Assembly: GCA_027356675.1 (NCBI GenBank)
Contig: DAHVXO010000141.1
Span: 1-7,014, forward strand
Direction of reading: 5' to 3'
Length of the DNA stretch: 7,014 bases
Source of the DNA: Symbiobacteriaceae bacterium
GTDB lineage: Bacteria; Bacillota_E; Symbiobacteriia; Symbiobacteriales; Symbiobacteriaceae
Positions 1-6,085 of the stretch are shown in pieces; positions within the stretch are counted from its first letter, which is position 1; each line of letters begins with the position of its first letter. The position numbers and the translations under genes are program-made. The notes beneath the pieces are model-generated. The model had not been told where the DNA came from, searched no databases, and saw only the letters and a list, made by a program, of their open reading frames with translations.

Positions 1-19
1 CCGGGGTGGCCGGCTTCAT
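1..19 (-). CDS. Possible start of a downstream gene (partial, 6 codons)
   Basis: An ATG at 19-17 overlaps the ybeY stop codon in an ATGA arrangement and opens a frame reading M-K-P-A-T-P up to the window edge. ATGA overlaps are a common way of coupling adjacent genes in an operon. In Bacillus-type clusters ybeY is followed by a diacylglycerol/undecaprenol kinase gene (dgkA) and then cdd and era, so a dgkA-like gene is a reasonable guess from order alone. No strong Shine-Dalgarno sequence precedes this ATG; there is only a G-rich stretch about 8 bases upstream. Six codons cannot identify a product, and the real start could lie beyond the window. Confidence 0.3.
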
Positions 20-486
20 CTGGACAGCCCCAGTCCACCGAGAATCTCTTCGGTGGCGGCCATCATGGCAGCCTCTTCCTCGGGCGTCTGGTGGTCAAAT
101 CCTAGCAGGTGAAGCATGCCATGCGCCACCAGGAAGGCCAACTCCCGCTCAAAAGAGTGCCCATACTCCAGCGCCTGGTCCTGGCACCGCTCTAGGCTGA
201 CCACGATATCCCCCAGCAGCCGGGGCTCCCCCTCCGGCGGGGACGCCAGCTCCACCCCTTCCAACTGGGAGAAGGAGAGCACGTCGGTCGGGCGATCGAC
301 GCCCCGGTGCTCCCGGTTCAGCGCCTCGATCTCAGCATCGTCGACGAAGGTAAGCGAAACACCCACGTCCGGTCCTAGCTCCGCGCCTGCCAGCTCAAGC
401 GCCCGCTGCGTCACCCGGCGGATGATCTCCTCCTGAGCCTCGGTCAGGGGTATCTTCTCCTGATCGTTGCTGATCCACGTTGGCAT
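16..486 (-). CDS. ybeY: Endoribonuclease YbeY (rRNA maturation factor)
   Basis: A complete 156-residue protein, matching the usual length of about 150-160. YbeY is a zinc-dependent single-strand endoribonuclease that takes part in 16S rRNA 3'-end maturation and, with RNase R, in 70S ribosome quality control in the cytoplasm. The family signature is visible: H122-G-M-L-H126-L-L-G-F-D-H132 supplies the three zinc-binding histidines, and the conserved R61-G-V-D-R-P-T-D-V-L-S-F segment carries the family's conserved arginine. The C-terminus (E-I-L-G-G-L-G-L-S-R) also resembles Bacillus YbeY. The ATG at 486 is supported by a near-perfect Shine-Dalgarno sequence at 500-493, 6 bases upstream, and the N-terminus from this start aligns with known family N-termini. 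The start lies inside the pgpH coding region (92-base overlap, +1 frame relative to pgpH), which points to operon expression and translational coupling. It ends in TGA. Confidence 0.97.
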   Translation of the reverse strand: MPTWISNDQEKIPLTEAQEEIIRRVTQRALELAGAELGPDVGVSLTFVDDAEIEALNREHRGVDRPTDVLSFSQLEGVELASPPEGEPRLLGDIVVSLERCQDQALEYGHSFERELAFLVAHGMLHLLGFDHQTPEEEAAMMAATEEILGGLGLSR

Positions 487-2662
487 CTGAGGTCACCTCC
501 ACGCTGCCATCGGCTGCAGCGCCCGGGATGCGCCCGGTCATAGCCTCCGGCGGATATTCGATCCGGGCGTGATGCACGCCGCTGAGCATCTTGACAAAGG
601 TCTTCTGGATGATATCCAGTTCCCGCAGGGTAAGGTCGCAGTTGTCCAACTGCCCCTGGGCCAGCCGGTCTTCCACGATCCGTTTGACCTGCGCCTCGAT
701 CTGATCCACCGTCAGGTGACCCTTCTGGCGCATCGCCCTGACGGAAGCCTCGCAGCCGTCTGCCAGCATGCAGATGCCGGTCTCCTTGCGGTGGGGCTTG
801 GGCCCGTCGTAGCGGAAGTCATCCTCCAGCACGAATTCGGACTGGCCGTTCTTGTTGGCCATGTGGAAGAAGTAGCTGACCAGCATCGTCCCATGATGCT
901 CGGGGATGAAATCGATAATCTCCTGCGGCAGCCGGGCCTCCCTGGCCATCTCCAGCCCGTCCTTCACGTGGCTGGTGATAATCAGGGCCGACAGGCTCGG
1001 TGGGAGCTTGTCATGCGGGTTCTCCCCGCCGAACTGGTTCTCGACGAAGAAGTACGGCCGCTTCGCCTTGCCGATGTCGTGGTAGTATGCCCCCACGCGG
1101 GAGAGCACCTGGTCGGCGCCCACAGCTTCAGCCGCCGCCTCGCAGAGGTTGGCAACCAGAATCGTGTGATGGTAAGACCCCGGCGCCTCCACCAGCAGCT
1201 TCTTGAGCAGCAGATGGTTCGGGTTGGAGAGTTCCAGCAGCTTCAGCGGCGTGAGCACGCCAAACGTATTCTCGAACAGCGGCAGAGCACCAGTGACCAG
1301 AATGGCTGTCATCAGGCCGTTGGCGGCCCCCAGCCCGGCATCCTTCCACATTTGCAGGTCGATCACCGAAACCGCCTGCATCAGGTAGAACGCCACGATG
1401 GTCGCGGCGTTGGCCCCCGCCACCAGTGCCCCGGCCCGGTAGATATCCGTCCGGCTCTCCACCTTGGCGACCGCGTACATGCCGACCACCGAGCCCACCA
1501 TGGCGACGATGGCGTGATTCAACTGGTTGACCTCCGTCGCCATGCCGGAAAGCATGGCCAGCAGGCCGCTCTGGAGCAGGGCAAGCTTCGGGTCCACCAG
1601 GATGGTGACCAGCATGGCGTTGATCGCCACCGGCATCAGATAGCCCACACCAGGTCCCAGGGAGTCCTGGAAGGTGCGCATCATGAGCGAGAGCAGGAGG
1701 GTCATCAGCCCGATGATCCCCAGCAGCAGCAACTTGGAGTCCTTCTCCAGAATATCCGGGCGGTAGCGCACGAGATAGAGCCCCATCAAGGCTACGAAGA
1801 CAAAGGAGAGCAGCGCCGTGCCGGTCAGGGAGCGGAAGTCGGCCCGGGTGCCGATCAGCCCCAGATCCTTCAACATGACGTACTGTTCCTGGGTCACCGG
1901 CTTATGATTCTCCACGATGCAGCATTCGCCCTTGCGGATGATCACGGACGGCTGTGCGGCGGAGGCCTGGGCCCGCAACTGCTGGGTGGTCTCCGGATCA
2001 TCCGTCTGGTTGGAGCGGATGCGGCTCTTGACCAGCTCCTTGATGAAGCTACGCAGGTAGCGCGGGTCCGTGGTTACGGAGTTGTAGCCGGGAACATCCT
2101 GGTCGATCTTGGCCCGGATCTCCGCCACGTCTTTGGCTTCCACGACGCTGGTCAGCGCAGCGCGAATCAGGATGATTGCGTCCTGCTGCCCCGCCTCCAG
2201 GGTCTTGTCATCCAACTTGAGCAGGGAGCCGTAAGTCTCGGGCGGCAGCGTGTTTGCCAGGGAGATCCGGGACATGAGCGTGTCGACCCGGGTCTTCTCA
2301 TCCTGATTGGGCATATCGCGCACGATGCGGATATCGCGGAAGACACCGACGACGAACTCCTCGGCTTGCTTCTGCACCTCAGGGTCAGTCTTTCGCTGCA
2401 TCGGGATGGCGTTGGCGGCGTTCTCCCGGCGGCGCTGCGTGGCCAGCCGGTTCTCGATGTCCCGAGGGGCGACGAGATCCGCGGGCGCCAGGTCGTCCAC
2501 CTTCAGCTCCGGGCGCGGCGGCGCCAGCCAGGTGGCCAGGATGGCCGTGAGCAAAGCGAAAAACATGCCCCCCAGTAGGTACCGGCGGACCTTGGTGTTC
2601 TTCAACCTGCCCTGCCCGAGCCAACGCATCAGGCGGTCGCGCAACTCGTGGAAAACATACAT
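395..2662 (-). CDS. pgpH: Cyclic-di-AMP phosphodiesterase PgpH (7TM-HD family, YqfF)
   Basis: A 755-residue membrane protein of the 7TMR-HD family. Family members of this architecture (Listeria PgpH, Bacillus YqfF) hydrolyse cyclic-di-AMP to pApA and so influence potassium and osmolyte balance and cell-wall stress. Domain order: short cytoplasmic N-terminus; one membrane helix at about 29-47; extracytoplasmic 7TMR-HDED domain at about 50-280; a multi-helix membrane region at about 281-465; cytoplasmic HD phosphohydrolase domain at about 480-705. The metal-binding set is intact: H499 in P-G-S-Y-H-H, H528-D529 in Y-H-D-I-G-K, H565 in S-H-V-K-D-G, H589-H590 in E-H-H-G, and D635 in L-A-D-G-C-E. 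The ATG at 2662 follows AAAGGA by 9 bases and starts 27 bases after the phoH stop. The family normally ends near residue 710; here a hydrophilic Gly/Asp-rich tail of about 45 residues continues to 755 and overlaps ybeY. It probably shares a transcript with phoH and ybeY. Confidence 0.96.
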   Translation of the reverse strand: MYVFHELRDRLMRWLGQGRLKNTKVRRYLLGGMFFALLTAILATWLAPPRPELKVDDLAPADLVAPRDIENRLATQRRRENAANAIPMQRKTDPEVQKQAEEFVVGVFRDIRIVRDMPNQDEKTRVDTLMSRISLANTLPPETYGSLLKLDDKTLEAGQQDAIILIRAALTSVVEAKDVAEIRAKIDQDVPGYNSVTTDPRYLRSFIKELVKSRIRSNQTDDPETTQQLRAQASAAQPSVIIRKGECCIVENHKPVTQEQYVMLKDLGLIGTRADFRSLTGTALLSFVFVALMGLYLVRYRPDILEKDSKLLLLGIIGLMTLLLSLMMRTFQDSLGPGVGYLMPVAINAMLVTILVDPKLALLQSGLLAMLSGMATEVNQLNHAIVAMVGSVVGMYAVAKVESRTDIYRAGALVAGANAATIVAFYLMQAVSVIDLQMWKDAGLGAANGLMTAILVTGALPLFENTFGVLTPLKLLELSNPNHLLLKKLLVEAPGSYHHTILVANLCEAAAEAVGADQVLSRVGAYYHDIGKAKRPYFFVENQFGGENPHDKLPPSLSALIITSHVKDGLEMAREARLPQEIIDFIPEHHGTMLVSYFFHMANKNGQSEFVLEDDFRYDGPKPHRKETGICMLADGCEASVRAMRQKGHLTVDQIEAQVKRIVEDRLAQGQLDNCDLTLRELDIIQKTFVKMLSGVHHARIEYPPEAMTGRIPGAAADGSVEVTSDANVDQQRSGEDTPDRGSGGDHPPGDAAGA
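493..500 (-). promoter_or_regulatory. ybeY ribosome binding site inside pgpH
   Basis: Reading the minus strand, GGAGGTGA lies 6 bases before the ybeY ATG. It is close to a full anti-16S match and fixes the ybeY start at 486. The same bases encode the V-E-V-T segment near PgpH residue 722, so they serve as both coding sequence and initiation signal. Ribosomes translating the pgpH tail must pass over this site, so initiation at ybeY is probably affected by pgpH translation. Confidence 0.85.
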
Positions 2663-2671
2663 GTCACTGTG

Positions 2672-2677
2672 TCCTTT
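2672..2677 (-). promoter_or_regulatory. pgpH ribosome binding site
   Basis: AAAGGA on the minus strand ends 9 bases before the pgpH ATG, within the 27-base gap after the phoH stop. It supports the ATG at 2662 over the internal methionine at residue 12. The gap has no room for a separate terminator and promoter, so pgpH is most likely co-transcribed with phoH. Confidence 0.65.
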
Positions 2678-2689
2678 GCAGTTCTCGAC

Positions 2690-3676
2690 CTATTTGCGCG
2701 GCATCGGGAGCCCGTTGAGCCCGGAAGCTGCCTCATAGGCTTTGATAATCCGCTGCACCAGCTCGTGCCGGACGACGTCGCGCTCGGTCAGGTAGCTGAA
2801 GGAGATGCCCTCCACCCCCCGCAGGATGCGCTGCACCTCGATCAGGCCGCTCTTGGCACTTTCCGGCAGATCCACCTGCGTAATATCGCCCGTCACCACG
2901 GCCTTGGATCCGAAGCCCAGGCGGGTCAGGAACATCTTCATCTGCTCGGGCGACGTGTTCTGCGCCTCATCGAGGATGATGAAGGAATCGTCGAGCGTCC
3001 GGCCGCGCATGAAGGCCAGCGGGGCGACCTCGATCTGCCCTTTCTCCATATACTTCTCGAAACTGTCGACGCCCATGATATCGAACAGGGCATCGTAGAG
3101 CGGGCGCAGGTATGGATCGACCTTCTGCTGCATGTCGCCAGGGAGGAAGCCCAGCTTCTCGCCCGCCTCAACCGCGGGGCGCGTGAGGATGATCCGGTTG
3201 ACTTCCTTGTTCTTGAAGGCCGCGACGGCCAATGCCATGGCCAGGTACGTCTTGCCGGTACCAGCCGGCCCAATCCCGAAGGAGACGCCGCAGCGGCGGA
3301 TGGAATCGCAGTATTCCTTCTGCCCCAGGGTCTTGGGGCGAATCTGCTTGCCGCGGTGGGTAGAGACGATGACGTCGGTCAGCGCCTCATCCAGCGGCTT
3401 TTCCTGCCCCTCTGTGGCCAGTCGGACCGCGTAGCGCACATCCCGCTCACCGATGTGGGCACCCTTCACTTGAATGGCAATCAGGCGCTCGAAGAGCCGA
3501 GCCACCTTCTCAACGTCCGCAAGGGCGCCCTGCAGAATCACCTCGTTGCCGCGGGCCACAACCTTCACAGGAAAATGGGTCTCGATGACCTGAAGGTTCG
3601 CGTCGTTAAGGCCGAAGAGCTCTTTGGCCCGGTCATTATCCTCGACCAGAATCCGCCTCTCGTGGGTCCCTTCCAA
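2690..3676 (-). CDS. phoH: PhoH family P-loop ATPase
   Basis: A complete 328-residue cytoplasmic protein, close to the roughly 320 residues of Bacillus PhoH. It belongs to the PhoH/PhoL group of P-loop ATPases, related to the core of superfamily 1 helicases and often genetically linked to ybeY. The precise substrate is unsettled, but an RNA-related role is widely suspected. Visible motifs: an N-terminal alpha/beta region at about 1-90; Walker A G136-P-A-G-T-G-K142-T143; L-T-R-P at 164-167; Walker B with D236-E237 in F-I-I-L-D-E-A-Q-N; and V-T-G-D at 261-264, as in the family. The start is a TTG at 3676. No ATG or GTG start lies in frame close upstream, and the first internal methionine is at residue 148, within the ATPase domain. 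A G-rich Shine-Dalgarno-like stretch (AAGGGGG, 3695-3689) lies 12 bases upstream, which is rather distant, so translation may be modest. It follows yqfD after 58 bases and ends in TAG. Confidence 0.97.
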   Translation of the reverse strand: MEGTHERRILVEDNDRAKELFGLNDANLQVIETHFPVKVVARGNEVILQGALADVEKVARLFERLIAIQVKGAHIGERDVRYAVRLATEGQEKPLDEALTDVIVSTHRGKQIRPKTLGQKEYCDSIRRCGVSFGIGPAGTGKTYLAMALAVAAFKNKEVNRIILTRPAVEAGEKLGFLPGDMQQKVDPYLRPLYDALFDIMGVDSFEKYMEKGQIEVAPLAFMRGRTLDDSFIILDEAQNTSPEQMKMFLTRLGFGSKAVVTGDITQVDLPESAKSGLIEVQRILRGVEGISFSYLTERDVVRHELVQRIIKAYEAASGLNGLPMPRK

Positions 3677-3688
3677 TCTGCTGATGAA

Positions 3689-3695
3689 CCCCCTT
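3689..3695 (-). promoter_or_regulatory. Probable phoH ribosome binding site (long spacing)
   Basis: AAGGGGG on the minus strand, 12 bases before the TTG start of phoH. It is the only purine-rich match in the 58-base yqfD-phoH gap. The wide spacing and TTG codon both suggest weaker initiation than at yqfD or ybeY. I see no convincing -35/-10 promoter pair in this gap. Confidence 0.5.
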
Positions 3696-3734
3696 GTTCT
3701 GGTCCAGCACGGTCGAAGCCCCTTGTGGTCTATG

Positions 3735-4976
3735 TCATGGGGAGAGACTGCCCTCCCGGGGCATGGCGATCTCCTCCAGGGTCTCGACCGTAAGCCTGAT
3801 GCCCGCGGTCTCCTGCCCTTTCGCGATGATGTCCGCCCGCAGCGGTGTGATGATCCGGTCCGACGGGCCCATGACCCAGCGGAGCCGGGCCATCAGCTCG
3901 CCCTTGGTGCGCGCCAGCGCCTGCTCCAGCGCAATGTGCTCCCGCTCCACTCGGACTTCGTCGGCATGCACCAAGCTGAGTTCGACGGGTGACCGCCAAT
4001 TCCTCCATGCGACCCGGCCCACGGTCTGCTGACGCTCCCGGGCACTGGTGAAGGAAGGACCCTTCCGAAGTGTTAGTATCGGCTCTTCCTTCCAGCGTAA
4101 AACCCAGCGGACGGCGGTGCGGCCGGTTGGGACCTGCACCTCCCGCACCAGGGGCACCTCGCGATACTCCTGGTAGGCGATGCGGGCCTTGACCAGGCCC
4201 TGCGCCACCAGGGTCCGGGCGACGGTGTCCCGGGGCGGCAAAGGCGTGCCGGGGAAGACTTGCGGCCGCCCGCCCACCCAGAGTGTAAGCGAGCACTCGA
4301 TCAACAGGTCGCCAGTGGTCACGACGTCGCCAACTCGGATCAGCGGTTCCCCCTGAAAGGGGATGACCTGCTCCACCACGCCGCTCTTGCGGGCGACCAG
4401 GTTGATACAGGTGGCCGGGTCGGCCGGGCGCACGGCGACCTTCTCGACCACCTCCACCACGGCTCGAGTGCCCTGGATGCGGATGACGGCCCACGAGACC
4501 TCGGTCATCCGCTGCTCGATGTGCTTTTGGATTTTCCCCGGGTCGAGCTGGCGCTTGCTCACCCCCGGCCGCAACCCCGCTTCCGCCGCCACGGCCGTGA
4601 CGGCTCGGGCGTCGAGGATGCCGGGGCCGCTGACCTTGACCCGCACGATCCAGATGTGCCCGCTGGCCCAGAGGATGAGGCCCAGGCACGCAATCGCCCC
4701 GGCCACGAGGACCGGGCGGCCACGCAGGCGTGCCGCCACGAACGGCAGCCCATCCCGCCGAAGGATGTGGACCCGGCTCCGGGCACCCCGGGCCACGGGG
4801 CGGAGGCGACGGAAGTCCGCCAGGGTCAGGGTCGCGAGCATCCGGTCCGGCTTGCGCTCGATCTGCCAGAGGGTAACGCCCTCCGCCAGCGTGAGGTTGA
4901 GGAAGCGCTCCAGGGACCCCCGGGTCACCTCGACCCGGAGGTGCCCCAGCAGGAAGGCGATCAGCCGCCTGAGCAC
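3735..4976 (-). CDS. yqfD: Sporulation protein YqfD
   Basis: A 413-residue protein matching the YqfD sporulation family (Bacillus YqfD is about 400 residues). The layout agrees: a basic N-terminal cytoplasmic region of about 85 residues with the start M-L-R-R-L-I-A-F-L-L-G; one membrane helix at about 88-111 (ending L-G-L-I-L-W-A-S-G-H-I-W-I); a following segment opening V-R-V-K-V-S-G; and a large C-terminal region outside the cytoplasm. In Bacillus subtilis yqfD belongs to the SigE mother-cell regulon; its biochemical role is not established and I do not assign one. The GTG at 4976 is fixed by a full AAGGAGGTG ribosome binding site 8 bases upstream that sits directly behind the yqfC stop, indicating coupled expression. 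It ends in TGA at 3737-3735. A longish overlapping reading frame in the same direction is a GC-rich shadow. Confidence 0.95.
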   Translation of the reverse strand: MLRRLIAFLLGHLRVEVTRGSLERFLNLTLAEGVTLWQIERKPDRMLATLTLADFRRLRPVARGARSRVHILRRDGLPFVAARLRGRPVLVAGAIACLGLILWASGHIWIVRVKVSGPGILDARAVTAVAAEAGLRPGVSKRQLDPGKIQKHIEQRMTEVSWAVIRIQGTRAVVEVVEKVAVRPADPATCINLVARKSGVVEQVIPFQGEPLIRVGDVVTTGDLLIECSLTLWVGGRPQVFPGTPLPPRDTVARTLVAQGLVKARIAYQEYREVPLVREVQVPTGRTAVRWVLRWKEEPILTLRKGPSFTSARERQQTVGRVAWRNWRSPVELSLVHADEVRVEREHIALEQALARTKGELMARLRWVMGPSDRIITPLRADIIAKGQETAGIRLTVETLEEIAMPREGSLSP

Positions 4977-4984
4977 GCTGCCCG

Positions 4985-4993
4985 CACCTCCTT
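4985..4993 (-). promoter_or_regulatory. yqfD ribosome binding site
   Basis: AAGGAGGTG on the minus strand, 8 bases before the GTG start of yqfD and 1 base after the yqfC TAA stop. It is the strongest ribosome binding site in the window and settles the GTG at 4976 as the start. Its position right after the stop favours re-initiation by ribosomes finishing yqfC. Confidence 0.85.
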
Positions 4994-4994
4994 C

Positions 4995-5270
4995 TTAGTC
5001 GATGTACTGGACGGCGCGGATTCGGCCCAGAATGGTGATCTGATCAGGGGAAATCGACCCGATCTCCAAGGTTTCGCCGCTGACCGCGATCCGGCCGTGG
5101 GGGGCGGTAAGGACCACCTGGTTGGATTTATACTCCGCAATCCCCCGGTGGTTCTCGATCAACAGCTCCATGTCGCCGATCAAGGTGATGCGGGCGACGT
5201 CGAGCATCACGTCCCCGGGGAGCTCGAAGATCGATGCTACACGCTGCCTTACATCCCGTCGCTCATCCAA
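4995..5270 (-). CDS. yqfC: Sporulation protein YqfC (YabP/YqfC family)
   Basis: A 91-residue protein of the small YabP/YqfC sporulation family (usual length about 90-100). Recognisable family pattern: E-L-P-G-D-V-M-L-D at 16-24, then I-T-L-I-G-D-M-E-L-L-I-E-N-H-R-G at 28-43, then a beta-rich C-terminal half ending I-L-G-R-I-R-A-V-Q-Y. There is no signal peptide or membrane helix. In Bacillus subtilis yqfC is transcribed by SigE in the mother cell; the molecular function is unknown, and the constant pairing with yqfD suggests they act together. The start is a TTG at 5270: an in-frame TGA at 5288-5286 rules out anything further upstream, and no good alternative start lies before the conserved core. 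A GGGGGGA stretch 7 bases upstream is the likely, imperfect ribosome binding site. The stop is 18 bases from the yqfD start. Confidence 0.93.
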   Translation of the reverse strand: MDERRDVRQRVASIFELPGDVMLDVARITLIGDMELLIENHRGIAEYKSNQVVLTAPHGRIAVSGETLEIGSISPDQITILGRIRAVQYID

Positions 5271-5277
5271 AGGCCCG

Positions 5278-5284
5278 TCCCCCC
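5278..5284 (-). promoter_or_regulatory. Probable yqfC ribosome binding site
   Basis: GGGGGGA on the minus strand, 7 bases before the TTG start of yqfC. It is an imperfect match to the Shine-Dalgarno consensus but correctly spaced. It also lies inside a short upstream frame (5289-5263), so its use could depend on whether that frame is translated. Confidence 0.45.
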
Positions 5285-5300
5285 GTCATGCTCTCCACCA

Positions 5301-5308
5301 AGCGTATG
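5301..5308 (-). promoter_or_regulatory. SigE-type -10-like element upstream of yqfC (weak candidate)
   Basis: CATACGCT on the minus strand resembles the -10 element of SigE promoters (CATACA-N-T in Bacillus), and yqfC/yqfD are SigE targets in Bacillus. It lies about 30 bases before the yqfC start, so transcription would give a short leader. I see no convincing -35 element at the expected distance (around 5321-5331), so this may be chance; the call rests on one hexamer-like match plus gene identity. Confidence 0.28.
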
Positions 5309-5380
5309 CTAGCTGTTCACCCTGAAGAAGTAGACCGCTCTTACGACCTATGGACCAGCCACGGGCCCCGGCCAAAGAGC

Positions 5381-5410
5381 CCTATAAGGCAACCTCATGG
5401 GACGGTTCAA
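5381..5410 (-). promoter_or_regulatory. Candidate vegetative (SigA-type) promoter upstream of yqfC
   Basis: On the minus strand TTGAAC (5410-5405) and TATAGG (5386-5381) are separated by 18 bases. Each matches four of six consensus positions, and the spacing is acceptable. It sits just after the terminator-like hairpin and about 110 bases before yqfC, in the only sizeable gap of the window. Such a promoter would explain how the housekeeping genes phoH, pgpH and ybeY, downstream of sporulation genes, are expressed in growing cells. An alternative is a promoter inside yqfD that I cannot see. Confidence 0.38.
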
Positions 5411-5445
5411 GCGCCAAGAGTCCAATCTTGGGCCAGTAAATGCTA

Positions 5446-5467
5446 AGGGCAGCCGCCAGGCTGCCCT
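5446..5467 (-). terminator. Hairpin after the FloA-linked gene, probable intrinsic terminator
   Basis: A perfect inverted repeat (AGGGCAGCC and its complement) forms a 9-bp GC-rich stem with a 4-base loop, 12 bases after the stop codon of the upstream gene. On the minus strand it is followed by TAGCATTTAC, only a loosely T-rich tract, so termination could be incomplete. Position and stem quality fit the end of the floA transcription unit. The plus strand has no gene it could serve, and CGGATCTT follows it there. Confidence 0.6.
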
Positions 5468-5479
5468 CGGATCTTGCCA

Positions 5480-6073
5480 TCACCGGACCCCGATGCCCCT
5501 CCGTCTCCCCTGCAGCGCCTTGGGCCGGCCCATGATCTCCGCCAGCACCACGGCCTGAGCCAGGTTATCGGAGCTGAGTAGCGCCCCTTCCATCTGTACA
5601 GTCACAACGTTGTCGGCGCGCTCAGCCCACTCCACATCTGTCTCCCGCGCCAGGTCCCCGAGCTGCCGTGTCCCCGGGTCCGACGTGGCGAACCGCGTCG
5701 CCTCCCGCCGGACGTTCTCGACCTCCCGGTCCACGTCCTGGGCCTGCTGCTCGAACCAGGCGACCTCGGCCTCGACCGTCTCCCCGGGCTGCGGCCCTTC
5801 CGACCCTACGCCCTCCATGGAGGCGCCCTCACCGGATGCCTGGGGGGCCGGACCCGCCGGCTGCGGCCGCGGCGGCAGCCCCCGCTGCGGGAAGGTCGGC
5901 TGCGGATACCCGGGGAACCCCGGACCCGCCACCGGTCCCGGCCACTGCGGCGCACGGGGCGCCGTGGGCTTCCCCTCCAGCTCCCGGCGGCGCCGTTCCT
6001 TCTCCTGGGCGGCCTTTCCCGCCAGCGAGAGGAAGATGAGGACTACAAAGACCAATATCCCTAGCAGATCCAC
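5480..6073 (-). CDS. FloA-linked single-pass membrane protein of unknown function
   Basis: A 197-residue protein I cannot assign to a characterised family. Regions: a hydrophobic N-terminal anchor at about 3-18 with a basic cluster K-E-R-R-R-R just after it, suggesting an N-out/C-in or uncleaved signal-anchor topology with the bulk probably cytoplasmic; a Pro/Gly/Gln-rich linker at about 36-80; an acidic helix-like stretch at about 98-128; and a C-terminal block at about 160-190 with A-V-V-L-A-E-I-M-G-R-P-K-A-L followed by basic residues. I recall similar E-I-L-G-P-P-R-A-L endings in uncharacterised Firmicutes proteins, which suggests a conserved C-terminal motif. The GTG at 6073 follows AGGTGA by 6 bases, and that site overlaps the floA stop, so the two genes are probably coupled. 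It occupies the position held by yqfB in Bacillus, but I see no evidence of homology. A terminator-like hairpin follows. Confidence 0.85.
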   Translation of the reverse strand: MDLLGILVFVVLIFLSLAGKAAQEKERRRRELEGKPTAPRAPQWPGPVAGPGFPGYPQPTFPQRGLPPRPQPAGPAPQASGEGASMEGVGSEGPQPGETVEAEVAWFEQQAQDVDREVENVRREATRFATSDPGTRQLGDLARETDVEWAERADNVVTVQMEGALLSSDNLAQAVVLAEIMGRPKALQGRRRGIGVR

Positions 6074-6079
6074 CGGGGG

Positions 6080-6085
6080 TCACCT
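6080..6085 (-). promoter_or_regulatory. Ribosome binding site overlapping the floA stop
   Basis: AGGTGA on the minus strand, 6 bases before the GTG of the downstream membrane protein; its first bases are part of the floA TAG stop. This decides the GTG start at 6073 and implies that ribosomes ending floA translation can re-initiate on the next gene. Confidence 0.7.

Noticed and set aside
395..486. PgpH-YbeY fusion through programmed frameshifting in the overlap
   Set aside because: I see no obvious slippery sequence with a following structure, and ybeY has its own near-consensus ribosome binding site and a family-like N-terminus.
569..2578. 669-codon plus-strand open frame antisense to pgpH
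   Set aside because: The opposite strand encodes PgpH with all its domains and catalytic residues. The antisense translation is rich in H, Q, R, G and L without domain structure, as expected for a shadow frame in GC-rich DNA.
3677..3734. Separate promoter or terminator in the yqfD-phoH gap
   Set aside because: The 58 bases contain no clear inverted repeat with a T-tract and no reasonable -35/-10 pair; simple read-through from yqfD is more likely.
2648..3793. 381-codon plus-strand open frame antisense to phoH
   Set aside because: It mirrors the PhoH gene with its intact Walker motifs; no family resemblance and no convincing ribosome binding site.
3730..4689. 319-codon minus-strand frame overlapping yqfD
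   Set aside because: YqfD in the other frame is recognisable and has the strong ribosome binding site; this frame is Gly/Arg/Pro-rich with no domain.
4260..5312. 350-codon plus-strand open frame antisense to yqfD and yqfC
   Set aside because: It spans two recognised genes and their junction on the other strand; composition is typical of an antisense shadow.
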